Positions 1-7,044 of a stretch of DNA of 38,861 bases are shown one piece after another. The translations under genes were made by a program, and so were the position numbers. The notes beneath the pieces are model-generated. The model ran no database searches, was not told the origin of the DNA, and saw nothing but the letters and a program-made list of their open reading frames with translations. Numbering within the stretch: the stretch's first letter is position 1; each line of letters begins with the position of its first letter. Source of the stretch: Marinobacterium sedimentorum (lineage in GTDB: Bacteria; Pseudomonadota; Gammaproteobacteria; Pseudomonadales; Balneatricaceae); NCBI RefSeq assembly GCF_024267675.1, contig NZ_JALDYX010000038.1, positions 1 to 38,861 on the forward strand, in the 5' to 3' direction.

Positions 1-343
1 AGCAGGCCAGCCGCACCAGCTCCTGCCGCATGGCCTGCAGATCGGCGATCTTGGCCTCCACATCCTGCAGATGGGCCCGGGTCAGCTGATCCGCTTCGTG
101 ACAGGGTTCCTGCGGATGATTCGCCAGCTGTAACAGGGTGCGGATCGCCTCGATGCCAAAACCCAGCTCACGACCTCGACGGATAAAGCGCAGCCGCCTG
201 GCCGCCGCATCCGTATACCTGCGGTAACCGTTGGCCGCCCGCTGCGGTGCCGGCAACAGACCGATTCGCTCGTAATAGCGTACGGTTTCGAGATTCACCC
301 CCGACGCCTTGCTCAGCTGCCCGATGGTATAGCTTTCCGCCAT
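1..343 (-). CDS. MerR-family metal-responsive regulator (partial, Zn/Cd/Pb type)
   Basis: Transcription activator of the MerR family, truncated at its C-terminus by the window edge (114 residues visible, beginning MAESYTIGQL). The N-terminal winged helix-turn-helix is clear: GQLSKASGVNLETVRYYERIGLLP at about residues 8-31, then NGYRRY. Cys81 lies where ZntR, CadR and PbrR carry a metal-binding Cys and CueR has Ser. Cys114, the last visible residue, falls where the ZntR-type metal-binding loop begins. That pattern suggests Zn, Cd or Pb rather than Cu sensing (family knowledge). It diverges from a cation transporter across a MerR operator, its expected target. The metal cannot be settled because the C-terminal loop is outside the window. 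Confidence 0.92.
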   Translation of the reverse strand, partial: MAESYTIGQLSKASGVNLETVRYYERIGLLPAPQRAANGYRRYTDAAARRLRFIRRGRELGFGIEAIRTLLQLANHPQEPCHEADQLTRAHLQDVEAKIADLQAMRQELVRLAC

Positions 344-346
344 GAC

Positions 347-377
347 TTGACCCTGTAGTTGCTACAGGGTTTAGCAT
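347..377 (+). promoter_or_regulatory. MerR-type promoter/operator with 19-bp spacer
   Basis: TTGACC (-35, 347-352) and TAGCAT (-10, 372-377) are 19 bp apart, the over-long spacer characteristic of MerR-activated promoters. Within it ACCCTGTAG and CTACAGGGT form a perfect dyad around TTG (350-370). It points toward the cation transporter gene at 418 and begins 4 bp upstream of the merR start codon, so the regulator probably also controls itself from here. Confidence 0.88.
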
Positions 378-417
378 AGCAGCTATAGTTGATCAGGCAC
401 CCCCAAAGGACGAAATC

Positions 418-1050
418 ATGGGTACACATTGCTGCGAACCACAGGAAAATGCAGGACTGAAAAGCGTCGCCTACCGTCGCGTACTCTGGATCGCATTGCT
501 GCTTAATCTCGCCATGTTTGGCGTCGAGATCGTGGCGGGGATGCGGGCGGGCTCGGTCTCGCTGCTGGCTGACTCGCTGGATTTCCTGGGCGATTCCGCC
601 AACTACGGTATCAGCCTGTGGGTACTGGGGCTGGGGCTGGCCATCCGCGCCAGGGCTTCGCTGTTCAAGGCCTTCAGCATGGCGGCATTCGGCGTCGGGA
701 TACTGGGCACGGCGCTCTGGCACCTGTATAGCGGCACCCTGCCGGATGCCCCCACCATGGGAGTTATCGGCGCCCTGGCGCTGATCACCAACCTGGCCGT
801 GGCCTGGCTACTCTGGGCTTATCGTGAGGGCGACAGCAATATGCGCAGCGTCTGGCTCTGCACCCGCAACGATGCTATCGGCAATGTCGCCGTACTGCTG
901 GCAGCCCTGGGCGTATTTGGCACCCAAACCGCCTGGCCGGATCTTGCCGTGGGCACGCTGATGGCGCTTCTGGCACTGAGCAGCGCCTGGCAGGTGACAC
1001 ACAGAGCCTGGCAGGAACTGAAACAGGCCGCGCCAGAGACTCAGGCCTGA
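418..1050 (+). CDS. Short CDF-family cation transporter
   Basis: Inner-membrane cation/proton antiporter-like protein of 210 residues with about five or six hydrophobic segments. TM2 carries the CDF motif LLADSLDFLGD (Asp55 and Asp59 at the usual metal-site positions). The TM5 counterpart is RNDAIGN (Asn151, Asn155), so the usual HxxxD is replaced by NxxxN. The large cytoplasmic C-terminal domain of CDF proteins such as YiiP is absent; the protein ends soon after TM6. The N-terminus has a possible metal-binding HCC (residues 4-6). It starts after an AAAGGA ribosome site and is driven by the MerR-type promoter, so it is predicted to export the metal sensed by the divergent regulator. Its 3' end overlaps copS tail-to-tail by 10 bp. 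Substrate is inferred from context only. Confidence 0.85.
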   Translation: MGTHCCEPQENAGLKSVAYRRVLWIALLLNLAMFGVEIVAGMRAGSVSLLADSLDFLGDSANYGISLWVLGLGLAIRARASLFKAFSMAAFGVGILGTALWHLYSGTLPDAPTMGVIGALALITNLAVAWLLWAYREGDSNMRSVWLCTRNDAIGNVAVLLAALGVFGTQTAWPDLAVGTLMALLALSSAWQVTHRAWQELKQAAPETQA

Positions 1051-2426
1051 CCGCAGCCCGCCAACGGAAAAAACGCCGTAAAACGGGTGCTGGCCTCACT
1101 GGATTCACAGGCCAGAGTGCCACCGTGGGATTGCACGATGGAACGGCTGATCGCAAGACCGAGCCCTGCATGACTGCTGTGACCTTCACGGCGTGCAGGG
1201 TCGGCTCGGTAAAAACGGTCGAACAGCCGCTCTATATGTTCAGGAGGTATCACCGGACCAACATTGCTGACACTGACCTCCAGACTCTGGCCGCCGGTGA
1301 CAATATCCACCGTGACAGTGCCGCCTTCGACCGAGTGCCGGATCGCATTGGACAGCAGGTTGGACAGCGCCCGGCGCAGCATGGAGACATCCCCCATCAG
1401 GGTACCCTGGCCGTTGCAGCACAGGGAAATGCCATCTTCTTCGGCAAGAAGTTCATAGTATTCAAATAGCTGCCGGACAAGCCTGTTCATCTCAACCGGC
1501 TGGCGCTCGGGTACGATAAGAGCATTATCCGCCTTGGCGATAAACAGCATTTCCTCCACCATCTTCGCCATGCGCTGCAGCTCTTCGAGGTTCGAATAGA
1601 GTGCTTCGTGGTATTCCTCCGAGCGCCGCGGCCGCGACAGCACCACCTCGGTATGGGTAATCAGGTTACTGATGGGGGTGCGCAGTTCGTGGGCGATATC
1701 TGAGGAGAAGCTGGACAGGCGCACAAAGTCATCGTCCAGACGCTGCAGCATCGCATTGAAACTTTGCGCCAGCCCCTGCAACTCACCCGGCACCTCTCCC
1801 ATGGGAACGCGGCCGGATAGCGACTGCGCCGATATCGACGACACCACCTGGGTAACCGAGCGCACCGGTTTCAGACCGTTGCGCGCTACCAGCCAGCCCA
1901 GGCCTGCGCTGAGCAGGGCACAGAGGGAGAAGGCGATCCAGAACCAGTGGGTCAGCGAGTGCAGGTAGTGCTGATGCAGGGTGCTGTCGAGCACCAGCTC
2001 AATACGCAGACTCTGGTTCCCCGGCAGTGTCAGCTCACGGTTGAGCCCCCGGTAAAACCTGTCCTGACTTTCCCATTCCCACGCCTGATCACTCAGACCG
2101 GCCAGCAGGCGGGGGGGCACCTGGAGCGCGGCGGGGTCGGCAAACCAGAGCTCGCCTTCAGGACCGCGAATCATGGCCGCCAGCCCCGGATGATGGGACA
2201 GTAAAGCCCTGAGTTCCGGCAGCCGGCGCTCGAATGTCTGCCGGTCCGTTACGGTCTGCAAAATGCTCACCGCGTTCTGTGCCTTGCTCGACAGTTCCTG
2301 CTGATCGAGGATGCCAAAATGCATCATGCTCAGCTGCTTGAACAGGATACCCGCCAGCAGCAATACCGAGAGCACCGCGACCGAGAACATCAGGCTCAGG
2401 CGCATGGTCAGTGACTGGAAGGTCAT
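1041..2426 (-). CDS. copS: Heavy-metal (copper) sensor histidine kinase CopS/CusS-like
   Basis: Membrane histidine kinase of 461 residues. There are two membrane segments (about 10-32 and 160-181) around a periplasmic sensor domain, then a HAMP linker (about 183-236), and a HisKA domain with the H-box SSDIAHELRTP (phospho-acceptor His247). The HATPase domain shows an N-box (LSNLLSNAIRH, about 355-364) and G-box (GLGLAIS, about 421-427). The architecture and length match the CusS/CopS/IrlB heavy-metal kinases. It overlaps copR by 4 bp (ATGA), so the pair is translationally coupled. It faces away from the cupredoxin-copA-copB genes and so probably senses periplasmic copper to induce them. The metal is inferred from the neighbours. 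Confidence 0.92.
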   Translation of the reverse strand: MTFQSLTMRLSLMFSVAVLSVLLLAGILFKQLSMMHFGILDQQELSSKAQNAVSILQTVTDRQTFERRLPELRALLSHHPGLAAMIRGPEGELWFADPAALQVPPRLLAGLSDQAWEWESQDRFYRGLNRELTLPGNQSLRIELVLDSTLHQHYLHSLTHWFWIAFSLCALLSAGLGWLVARNGLKPVRSVTQVVSSISAQSLSGRVPMGEVPGELQGLAQSFNAMLQRLDDDFVRLSSFSSDIAHELRTPISNLITHTEVVLSRPRRSEEYHEALYSNLEELQRMAKMVEEMLFIAKADNALIVPERQPVEMNRLVRQLFEYYELLAEEDGISLCCNGQGTLMGDVSMLRRALSNLLSNAIRHSVEGGTVTVDIVTGGQSLEVSVSNVGPVIPPEHIERLFDRFYRADPARREGHSSHAGLGLAISRSIVQSHGGTLACESSEASTRFTAFFPLAGCGQA

Positions 2427-3124
2427 CCGGAGCCGGGGTGGTCATACGACGAGGGGATTTCGAGCACATAGCCCATGCCGCGCACCGTCTGAATCAGGCG
2501 CGGACTGAAACCGTCGTCGATCTTGCTGCGCAGGCGCCTTATGGCCACCTCAATCACGTTGGTGTCACTGTCAAAATTCATGTCCCAGACCTGGGAGGCG
2601 ATCAGTGACTTGGACAACACCTCCCCGCGCCGGCGCAGCAGCAGCTCGAGCAAAGCGTATTCCTTGGCGGTCAGATCGATGCGCTTGCCGGCGCGATAGA
2701 CTCTGCGCTTCATCAGCTCGACTTCCAGATCCGCGACCTGCAGGCCGGTCTGCGCCGGGGCCTGGTTGCTGCGCCGCAGCAGGGTACGCACCCGCGCCAG
2801 CAACTCGGAAAAGGCGAAAGGCTTGGTCAGGTAATCATCGGCGCCGAGCTCCAGCCCCTTGACCCGATCGTCGACACCGTCACGGGCGGTCAGGAACAGC
2901 ACCGGCAATTCCTCGCCGCGCTCGCGCAGTGCTCGAATGACCGCCCAGCCATCCAGCCCCGGCAGCATGACATCCAGAATCAGCAGACTGAAGGGGTCAT
3001 GCAGTACCCGCTGCAGGGCATCGGCACCGTTATCGGTGAGCTCGACACTGAAGCCCGCCTCACTCAGGCCTTTTTGCAGATAGGTACCGATCTTGGGTTC
3101 ATCTTCTGCCAGCAATATTTTCAT
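2423..3124 (-). CDS. copR: Copper-responsive response regulator CopR/CusR-like
   Basis: OmpR/PhoB-class response regulator of 233 residues. The receiver domain begins MKILLAEDEPK with acidic residues 8-9, phospho-acceptor Asp51 in LLILDVMLPG and Lys101 in DYLTKPF. The C-terminal winged-helix domain contains LTAKEYALLELLLRR and the DNA-recognition segment ending in RRLRSKID and TVRGMGYVL. An upstream in-frame codon at 3163 exists, but the start at 3124 is chosen because it places the receiver domain at residue 1 as in the family. It is cotranscribed with copS and likely binds the box at 3189-3203 in the divergent promoter region. Confidence 0.94.
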   Translation of the reverse strand: MKILLAEDEPKIGTYLQKGLSEAGFSVELTDNGADALQRVLHDPFSLLILDVMLPGLDGWAVIRALRERGEELPVLFLTARDGVDDRVKGLELGADDYLTKPFAFSELLARVRTLLRRSNQAPAQTGLQVADLEVELMKRRVYRAGKRIDLTAKEYALLELLLRRRGEVLSKSLIASQVWDMNFDSDTNVIEVAIRRLRSKIDDGFSPRLIQTVRGMGYVLEIPSSYDHPGSG

Positions 3125-3188
3125 GGGCCGGGGCTTCCACCTGAATATGCATTCATTCTGCATCGAAGATCAGCCCAAAACCACAAGC

Positions 3189-3203
3189 TGACAGAAATGT
3201 AAT
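3189..3203 (+). promoter_or_regulatory. Candidate CopR/CusR binding box
   Basis: TGACAGAAATGTAAT matches the cop-box pattern TGACA-N4-TGTAAT recalled for CopR/CusR-type regulators of copper operons. It lies between divergent copR (start 3124) and the cupredoxin gene (start 3280). A possible -10 (TAAACT, 3237-3242) would put the box centre roughly 50 bp upstream of a start site, a typical activator position. The -10 is weak and the -35 not evident, as expected for an activator-dependent promoter. Confidence 0.6.
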
Positions 3204-3279
3204 GCGGGAGTCAGGCTGCTGTCAGGCACCACACCCTAAACTCGAACGCAGTTATTTTACAAACCAAAAGGATTACTCC

Positions 3280-3816
3280 ATGTTCTCTATCAGGCCTCTT
3301 GTCGCTGCATTCTGTCTTTCTGCCCTGGCGCCCCTGGCCATGGCCGGCGGTTCCCATGGTAGCCACGGTGACGAGGCGACCCCCAACATCGGCCAGCCCG
3401 GCGTTGCGGCACAAGCCACCCGCACCGTTTCCATCACGCTCTATGACAACTACTACGAAGTCGATGCGCTGGACGTAAAAGCCGGTGAAACCCTGCATTT
3501 CGAGCTGAAAAACGAAGGCGCACTGCTGCACGAATTCAATATCGGTACTGCACCGATGCACAAGAACCACCAGCGCGAAATGCGCAAGATGGTGGCCAGC
3601 GGCATGATGACCGAAACCGGCATGGTCGAAATGGACCACAGCAACATGCCCGGCATGGAAGACATGAAGCATGATGATCCCAACAGCATTCTGCTGGCAC
3701 CGGGCGAGTCCGGGGAACTGACCTGGACCTTCTCCGGCGACGCTGAGCTGGAATTCGCCTGCAACATGCCAGGCCACTATCAGGCAGGCATGGTGGGTGA
3801 ATTCTCCAGCAACTGA
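3280..3816 (+). CDS. Periplasmic cupredoxin, CopI-like
   Basis: Secreted blue/green-copper-type protein of 178 residues. A Sec signal peptide (about 1-22, ending LAMAGG) is followed by His-rich GGSHGSHGDE (23-32) and a single cupredoxin beta-sandwich. Type 1 copper ligands are visible: His84 in LLHEFNIG, then Cys161, His166 and Met171 in FACNMPGHYQAGM. A Met/His-rich loop (about 108-131, including EMDHSNMPGMEDMK) interrupts the fold and resembles the repeats of CopA downstream. The start at 3280 has the signal peptide directly after it; an earlier in-frame start at 3202 would overlap the CopR box and disrupt the signal. It precedes copA by 32 bp. It resembles CopI-type copper-tolerance cupredoxins; a role in periplasmic Cu binding or oxidation is inferred. 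Confidence 0.88.
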   Translation: MFSIRPLVAAFCLSALAPLAMAGGSHGSHGDEATPNIGQPGVAAQATRTVSITLYDNYYEVDALDVKAGETLHFELKNEGALLHEFNIGTAPMHKNHQREMRKMVASGMMTETGMVEMDHSNMPGMEDMKHDDPNSILLAPGESGELTWTFSGDAELEFACNMPGHYQAGMVGEFSSN

Positions 3817-3848
3817 TCCCCACCCTTTCGTCATTCAAGGAGATCCTG

Positions 3849-5642
3849 ATGCGATTCAGCATGATACAAGGATTGATTCTGGCCATCGCCAGCCTGGGGC
3901 CCATTGGCGCCATGGCAGGAAGCTACGATCTGGTCATCGACGAGCAGATCGTCAATATCACCGGCAAAGACAAAAAGGCCATGACCATCAATGGTCAGTT
4001 CCCGGGGCCGACGCTGCATTTCAGGGAAGGTGAAGACGTGACCATCAACGTCACCAATCGCCTGGATGTCGACAGCTCCCTTCACTGGCACGGGCTCTTG
4101 CTGCCCTACCAGATGGATGGCGTACCGGGTCTCAGCTTTGACGGCATCAAGCCGGGCGAAACCTTCAGCTACCAGTTCCCGGTCAAGCAGTCGGGCACTT
4201 ACTGGTACCACAGTCACTCCGGCTTTCAGGAGCAGGAGGGCGTATTCGGCCCTATCGTGATCGAGGCTGCAAAACGCGAGCCCTTCAAGGTCGACCGCGA
4301 GTACGTGGTGATGCTGTCTGACTGGTCCGATGAAACCGGCGAGCAGATTTTTTCCAACCTCAAGGCCCAGAGCGACTACTACAACTACAGCCAGCAGACG
4401 GTTGGCGACTTCTTTGACGATGTGAAGGCCAGCGGCTGGGGCGCGGCATTCAAGGATCGCCTGTCCTGGGGCAGCATGCGCATGATGCCCACGGACATCG
4501 CCGACGTGTCCGGCTACAGCTTCCTGATGAACGGCAAGGCGCCACAAAGCAACTGGACGGCGCTGTTTGAAAAGGGTGAGCGGATTCGTCTGCGCTTCAT
4601 CAACGGCTCCGCCATGAGCTACTTCGATGTGCGCATTCCCGGTCTGGAAATGACCCTGGTGCAGTCCGATGGCAACAACGTACAGCCGGTTACCGTCGAT
4701 GAGTTTCGCATCGCCGTCGCCGAAACCTACGACGTTATCGTGCGGCCGCGGGAAGACAAGGCCTTCACCATCCTCGCTGAGTCCGTTGCGCGCACCGGTT
4801 ATGCCCGTGGTACCCTGGCACCGCGCGAAGGCATGGCGGCCGAGGTTCCCGAACTGCGTGAGCGCCCGCTGCTCACCATGTCCGACATGAGCATGGCCAG
4901 CATGGGTGGCATGGACCACTCCAACATGGCGGGCATGGAAGGCATGGATCATTCGAACATGGCCGGTATGGCTGACATGAAAGGCATGGATCACTCCAAC
5001 ATGGCCGGCATGGCTGACATGAAGGGCATGGATCACTCCAAGATGCCCGGCATGGAGAACATGGAAGGCATGGACCACTCCAAGATGGCCGGCATGGCTG
5101 GAATGGAAGGTATGGACCATTCCAAGATGATGATGGGCGCCTCTTCTGCCAACAGTGACTATGCACCCGGCAGCGGCCTTGCGCCTGAAGCGGCCAATGG
5201 CGGCAAGTTCCTGGTGTATGCCGATCTCAAGGCACAAGTCCCCTTTGCCAACTACCGGGAACCGGATCGCGAAATCGAGCTGCGCCTGACCGGCAACATG
5301 GAACGCTACTTCTGGTCCATCAACGGCATCAAGTACTCCGATGCAGAACCGGTGCACCTGAAACTGGGTGAGCGGGTACGCATCAAGTTCATCAACGACA
5401 CCATGATGATGCACCCCATGCACCTGCACGGCATGTGGATGCAGCTCGACAAGGGCAATGGCCGTTTCAACCCGCTTAAGCACACCGTTAACGTGGCACC
5501 CAACACCACGCTGACCGTCGATGTACCTGTGGATGCACTGGGCCAGTGGGCGTTCCACTGCCACCTGATGTATCACATGGCGGCGGGCATGTTCCGCAAG
5601 GTCATCGTCGAGGAAGCCGTCGTTGAGACTGCGGCGCAATGA
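3849..5642 (+). CDS. copA: Copper-resistance multicopper oxidase CopA
   Basis: Periplasmic multicopper oxidase (597 residues) that oxidises Cu(I) and binds copper. Three cupredoxin domains carry all copper motifs: HWHG (His79/81), WYHSHSG (His121/123), HPMHLHGM (His522/525/527) and HCHLMYHMAAGM (His570, Cys571, His572, His576, Met581). Between domains 2 and 3 a Met/His-rich insert (about 346-430) contains six MDHS repeats and GM pairs. The N-terminus looks like a short Sec signal (cleavage near AMAG, residue 24) without the twin-Arg motif usual in CopA/PcoA. An AAGGAG ribosome site lies just before the start. copB follows within 14 bp. Copper induction through CopRS is inferred from the upstream box. 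Confidence 0.95.
   Translation: MRFSMIQGLILAIASLGPIGAMAGSYDLVIDEQIVNITGKDKKAMTINGQFPGPTLHFREGEDVTINVTNRLDVDSSLHWHGLLLPYQMDGVPGLSFDGIKPGETFSYQFPVKQSGTYWYHSHSGFQEQEGVFGPIVIEAAKREPFKVDREYVVMLSDWSDETGEQIFSNLKAQSDYYNYSQQTVGDFFDDVKASGWGAAFKDRLSWGSMRMMPTDIADVSGYSFLMNGKAPQSNWTALFEKGERIRLRFINGSAMSYFDVRIPGLEMTLVQSDGNNVQPVTVDEFRIAVAETYDVIVRPREDKAFTILAESVARTGYARGTLAPREGMAAEVPELRERPLLTMSDMSMASMGGMDHSNMAGMEGMDHSNMAGMADMKGMDHSNMAGMADMKGMDHSKMPGMENMEGMDHSKMAGMAGMEGMDHSKMMMGASSANSDYAPGSGLAPEAANGGKFLVYADLKAQVPFANYREPDREIELRLTGNMERYFWSINGIKYSDAEPVHLKLGERVRIKFINDTMMMHPMHLHGMWMQLDKGNGRFNPLKHTVNVAPNTTLTVDVPVDALGQWAFHCHLMYHMAAGMFRKVIVEEAVVETAAQ
4897..5135 (+). repeat. Met/His-rich tandem repeat region inside copA
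   Basis: Degenerate in-frame repeats encode six copies of a GMDHS(N/K)M unit spaced by AGM, ADM, PGM, ENM and similar Met-containing steps. The DNA copies are similar but not identical (for example ATGGATCACTCC, ATGGACCACTCC, ATGGATCATTCG), so repeat number may vary between strains. Such segments bind Cu(I) in copper-resistance proteins. Confidence 0.85.
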
Positions 5643-5656
5643 GGAAGGGGAACTGC

Positions 5657-6385
5657 ATGACCGCCAAAAAGACCGCCTGCGCATCCGCGTTACTGCTGGG
5701 GGCTACCCTGGCACTGAGTGTTTCGCCTCTCGCCAGCGCAGAAATGAAAGACGATGCCATCATGACCAAGTTCATGCTGGACCGTTTCGAAGTCCGCCAT
5801 CAGGACGGCGACGACCTGCTAAGCTGGGAAGCCCAGATCAATACCCGCACCGATTATCAGGGCTTGGCCTTCAAGACCAGCGGCGAGCGTCTGCGCAATG
5901 GGCCGACCGAGAGCGCCGAATACCAGCTGCTGTATCAGCGCCTGGTATCGGAGTTCTTCGATGCCCAGTTTGGTATCCGCTACGACAATCAGCCGGGACC
6001 GTCCCGTACCTATGCAGTGGCAGGGTTGCAGGGGCTGGCGCCCTACTGGTTTGAAGTCGATGCCAACCTGTTCCTGAGCGACCAAGGCGATGCATCCGCC
6101 CGCATCGAAGCCGAGTACGACCTGCTGCTGACCCAGCGCCTGGTTCTGCAGCCTGCTGCCGAAATCACCGTCGCCTTCAGTGACGACGAGGAAATCGGCG
6201 TGGGTTCGGGCCTCAGCAAAGCGGAAATCGGCGTCCGGTTACGCTATGAGATCAGCCGCAAGCTTGCGCCTTATGTGGGAATAAACTGGGAGAAATCCTT
6301 CGGCGACACCGCAGACTTTGCCCGCGCGGAAGGCGAAGACACTGAAGTTGGCTCTGTCGTGATCGGCGTTTCGGCCTGGTTCTGA
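5657..6385 (+). CDS. copB: Copper-resistance outer-membrane protein CopB
   Basis: Outer-membrane CopB/PcoB-family protein of 242 residues. The signal peptide ends LASAEM (about 27-30). The body has alternating amphipathic beta strands, with family-typical segments such as LDRFEVRHQDGDDLLSWEAQI, DAQFGIRYDNQPGPSRTYAVAGLQGLAPYWFEVDA and APYVGINWEKSFG, and a C-terminal aromatic residue (AWF) as in beta-barrel proteins. The start at 5657 is preferred because GAGGAAGGGG lies 6 nt upstream; an alternative ATG at 5639 would overlap the copA stop by 4 bp. It lacks the long Met-rich N-terminal extension of many CopB proteins, and the Met-rich material here is in CopA and the cupredoxin. It probably works with CopA. 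Confidence 0.92.
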   Translation: MTAKKTACASALLLGATLALSVSPLASAEMKDDAIMTKFMLDRFEVRHQDGDDLLSWEAQINTRTDYQGLAFKTSGERLRNGPTESAEYQLLYQRLVSEFFDAQFGIRYDNQPGPSRTYAVAGLQGLAPYWFEVDANLFLSDQGDASARIEAEYDLLLTQRLVLQPAAEITVAFSDDEEIGVGSGLSKAEIGVRLRYEISRKLAPYVGINWEKSFGDTADFARAEGEDTEVGSVVIGVSAWF

Positions 6386-6436
6386 TCTGCGCCCTCGGCA
6401 CTGCATTCACGGAGAACGTGGCTTGCCCGGGGCTAT

Positions 6437-6931
6437 CTACTTCAGATCGAACACAAACTCGCTTTCCACCAGAGTGCCGGCCTGCACCAGCTGCACCCGG
6501 GCGCGCCATGCCATGGCATGGGCATGCCCTGGCAACGCCAGGGTACCGTTAAAATGCTCGGGGCCTGCGGGCTGCAGCGCCAGCTCATTGACGCCCATAA
6601 ACATGTCAACGCCCTCAAACTCAATGCGCGCCGATTCAGGCTCCATGCCGCTGACCTTGAGACTGAAGTTCAGCGGCTGGTAGGACGCCAGCACAGGAGT
6701 CTCCACCGCCAGCTCAACACTCAGCTTGCCACGACTGGCGACACAGGCACCCTGGGAAAAATCACAGGCCGGCGCGCTTATAACCTCGCTGGACTGCAAC
6801 GCCTCGCCCGCCCGACCCTCCGGCTGATAAAACCTGGGAAACAATAACACGGCGGCGAGAATCAGAACCGAGAGTGCCACTACTCCATATTTTTTAGCTG
6901 CAGCGTTGCCGCTACCTGGTATTGCTGTCAT
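6437..6931 (-). CDS. Unknown membrane-anchored periplasmic protein in the copper cluster
   Basis: Not recognised as a named protein. It has 164 residues: a short positively charged N-terminus, one membrane helix (about 15-32) and a periplasmic part. Two cysteines (ACDFSQGAC, about residues 54 and 61) may form a disulfide. The C-terminal half is predicted beta-rich (LSVELAVETPV, LNFSLKVSG, ARIEFEGVDMFMG, FNGTLALPG, AWRARVQLV, LVESEFVFDL), recalling FixH/YtkA-like Ig-type domains, but this is a guess from strand pattern only. It is the last gene of the leftward series containing copG, cytochrome c and dsbA-like genes and converges on copB with 51 bp between them. The disulfide candidate fits a DsbA-like neighbour. 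Confidence 0.7.
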   Translation of the reverse strand: MTAIPGSGNAAAKKYGVVALSVLILAAVLLFPRFYQPEGRAGEALQSSEVISAPACDFSQGACVASRGKLSVELAVETPVLASYQPLNFSLKVSGMEPESARIEFEGVDMFMGVNELALQPAGPEHFNGTLALPGHAHAMAWRARVQLVQAGTLVESEFVFDLK

Positions 6932-6972
6932 CTGATGGCCTTAGTGCCTGGACAAGGGTGAGACGGAGAATG

Positions 6973-7013
6973 CGCTGCGAGTCTATCACTCGCAGCGGGA
7001 TTTAAAACCCGCT
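6973..7013. terminator. Two overlapping hairpins downstream of the dsbA-like gene
   Basis: CGCTGCGAG (6973-6981) and CTCGCAGCG (6989-6997) form a perfect 9-bp stem with a 7-nt loop. AGCGGG (6994-6999) and CCCGCT (7008-7013) form a second stem that shares bases with the first, so the two compete. There is no strong U-tract on the minus strand. They could act as a terminator or processing site between the dsbA-like gene and the last gene of the series. Confidence 0.4.
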
Positions 7014-7044
7014 TCCCTTTGCAAAGGCAGCAAGAGGCCAAACG

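Noticed and set aside
3831..5684. 617-codon ORF antisense to copA with many His residues
   Set aside because: It is the mirror of the Met/His repeats and high-GC codon use of copA; no ribosome site, no family resemblance, and copA carries all multicopper oxidase motifs.
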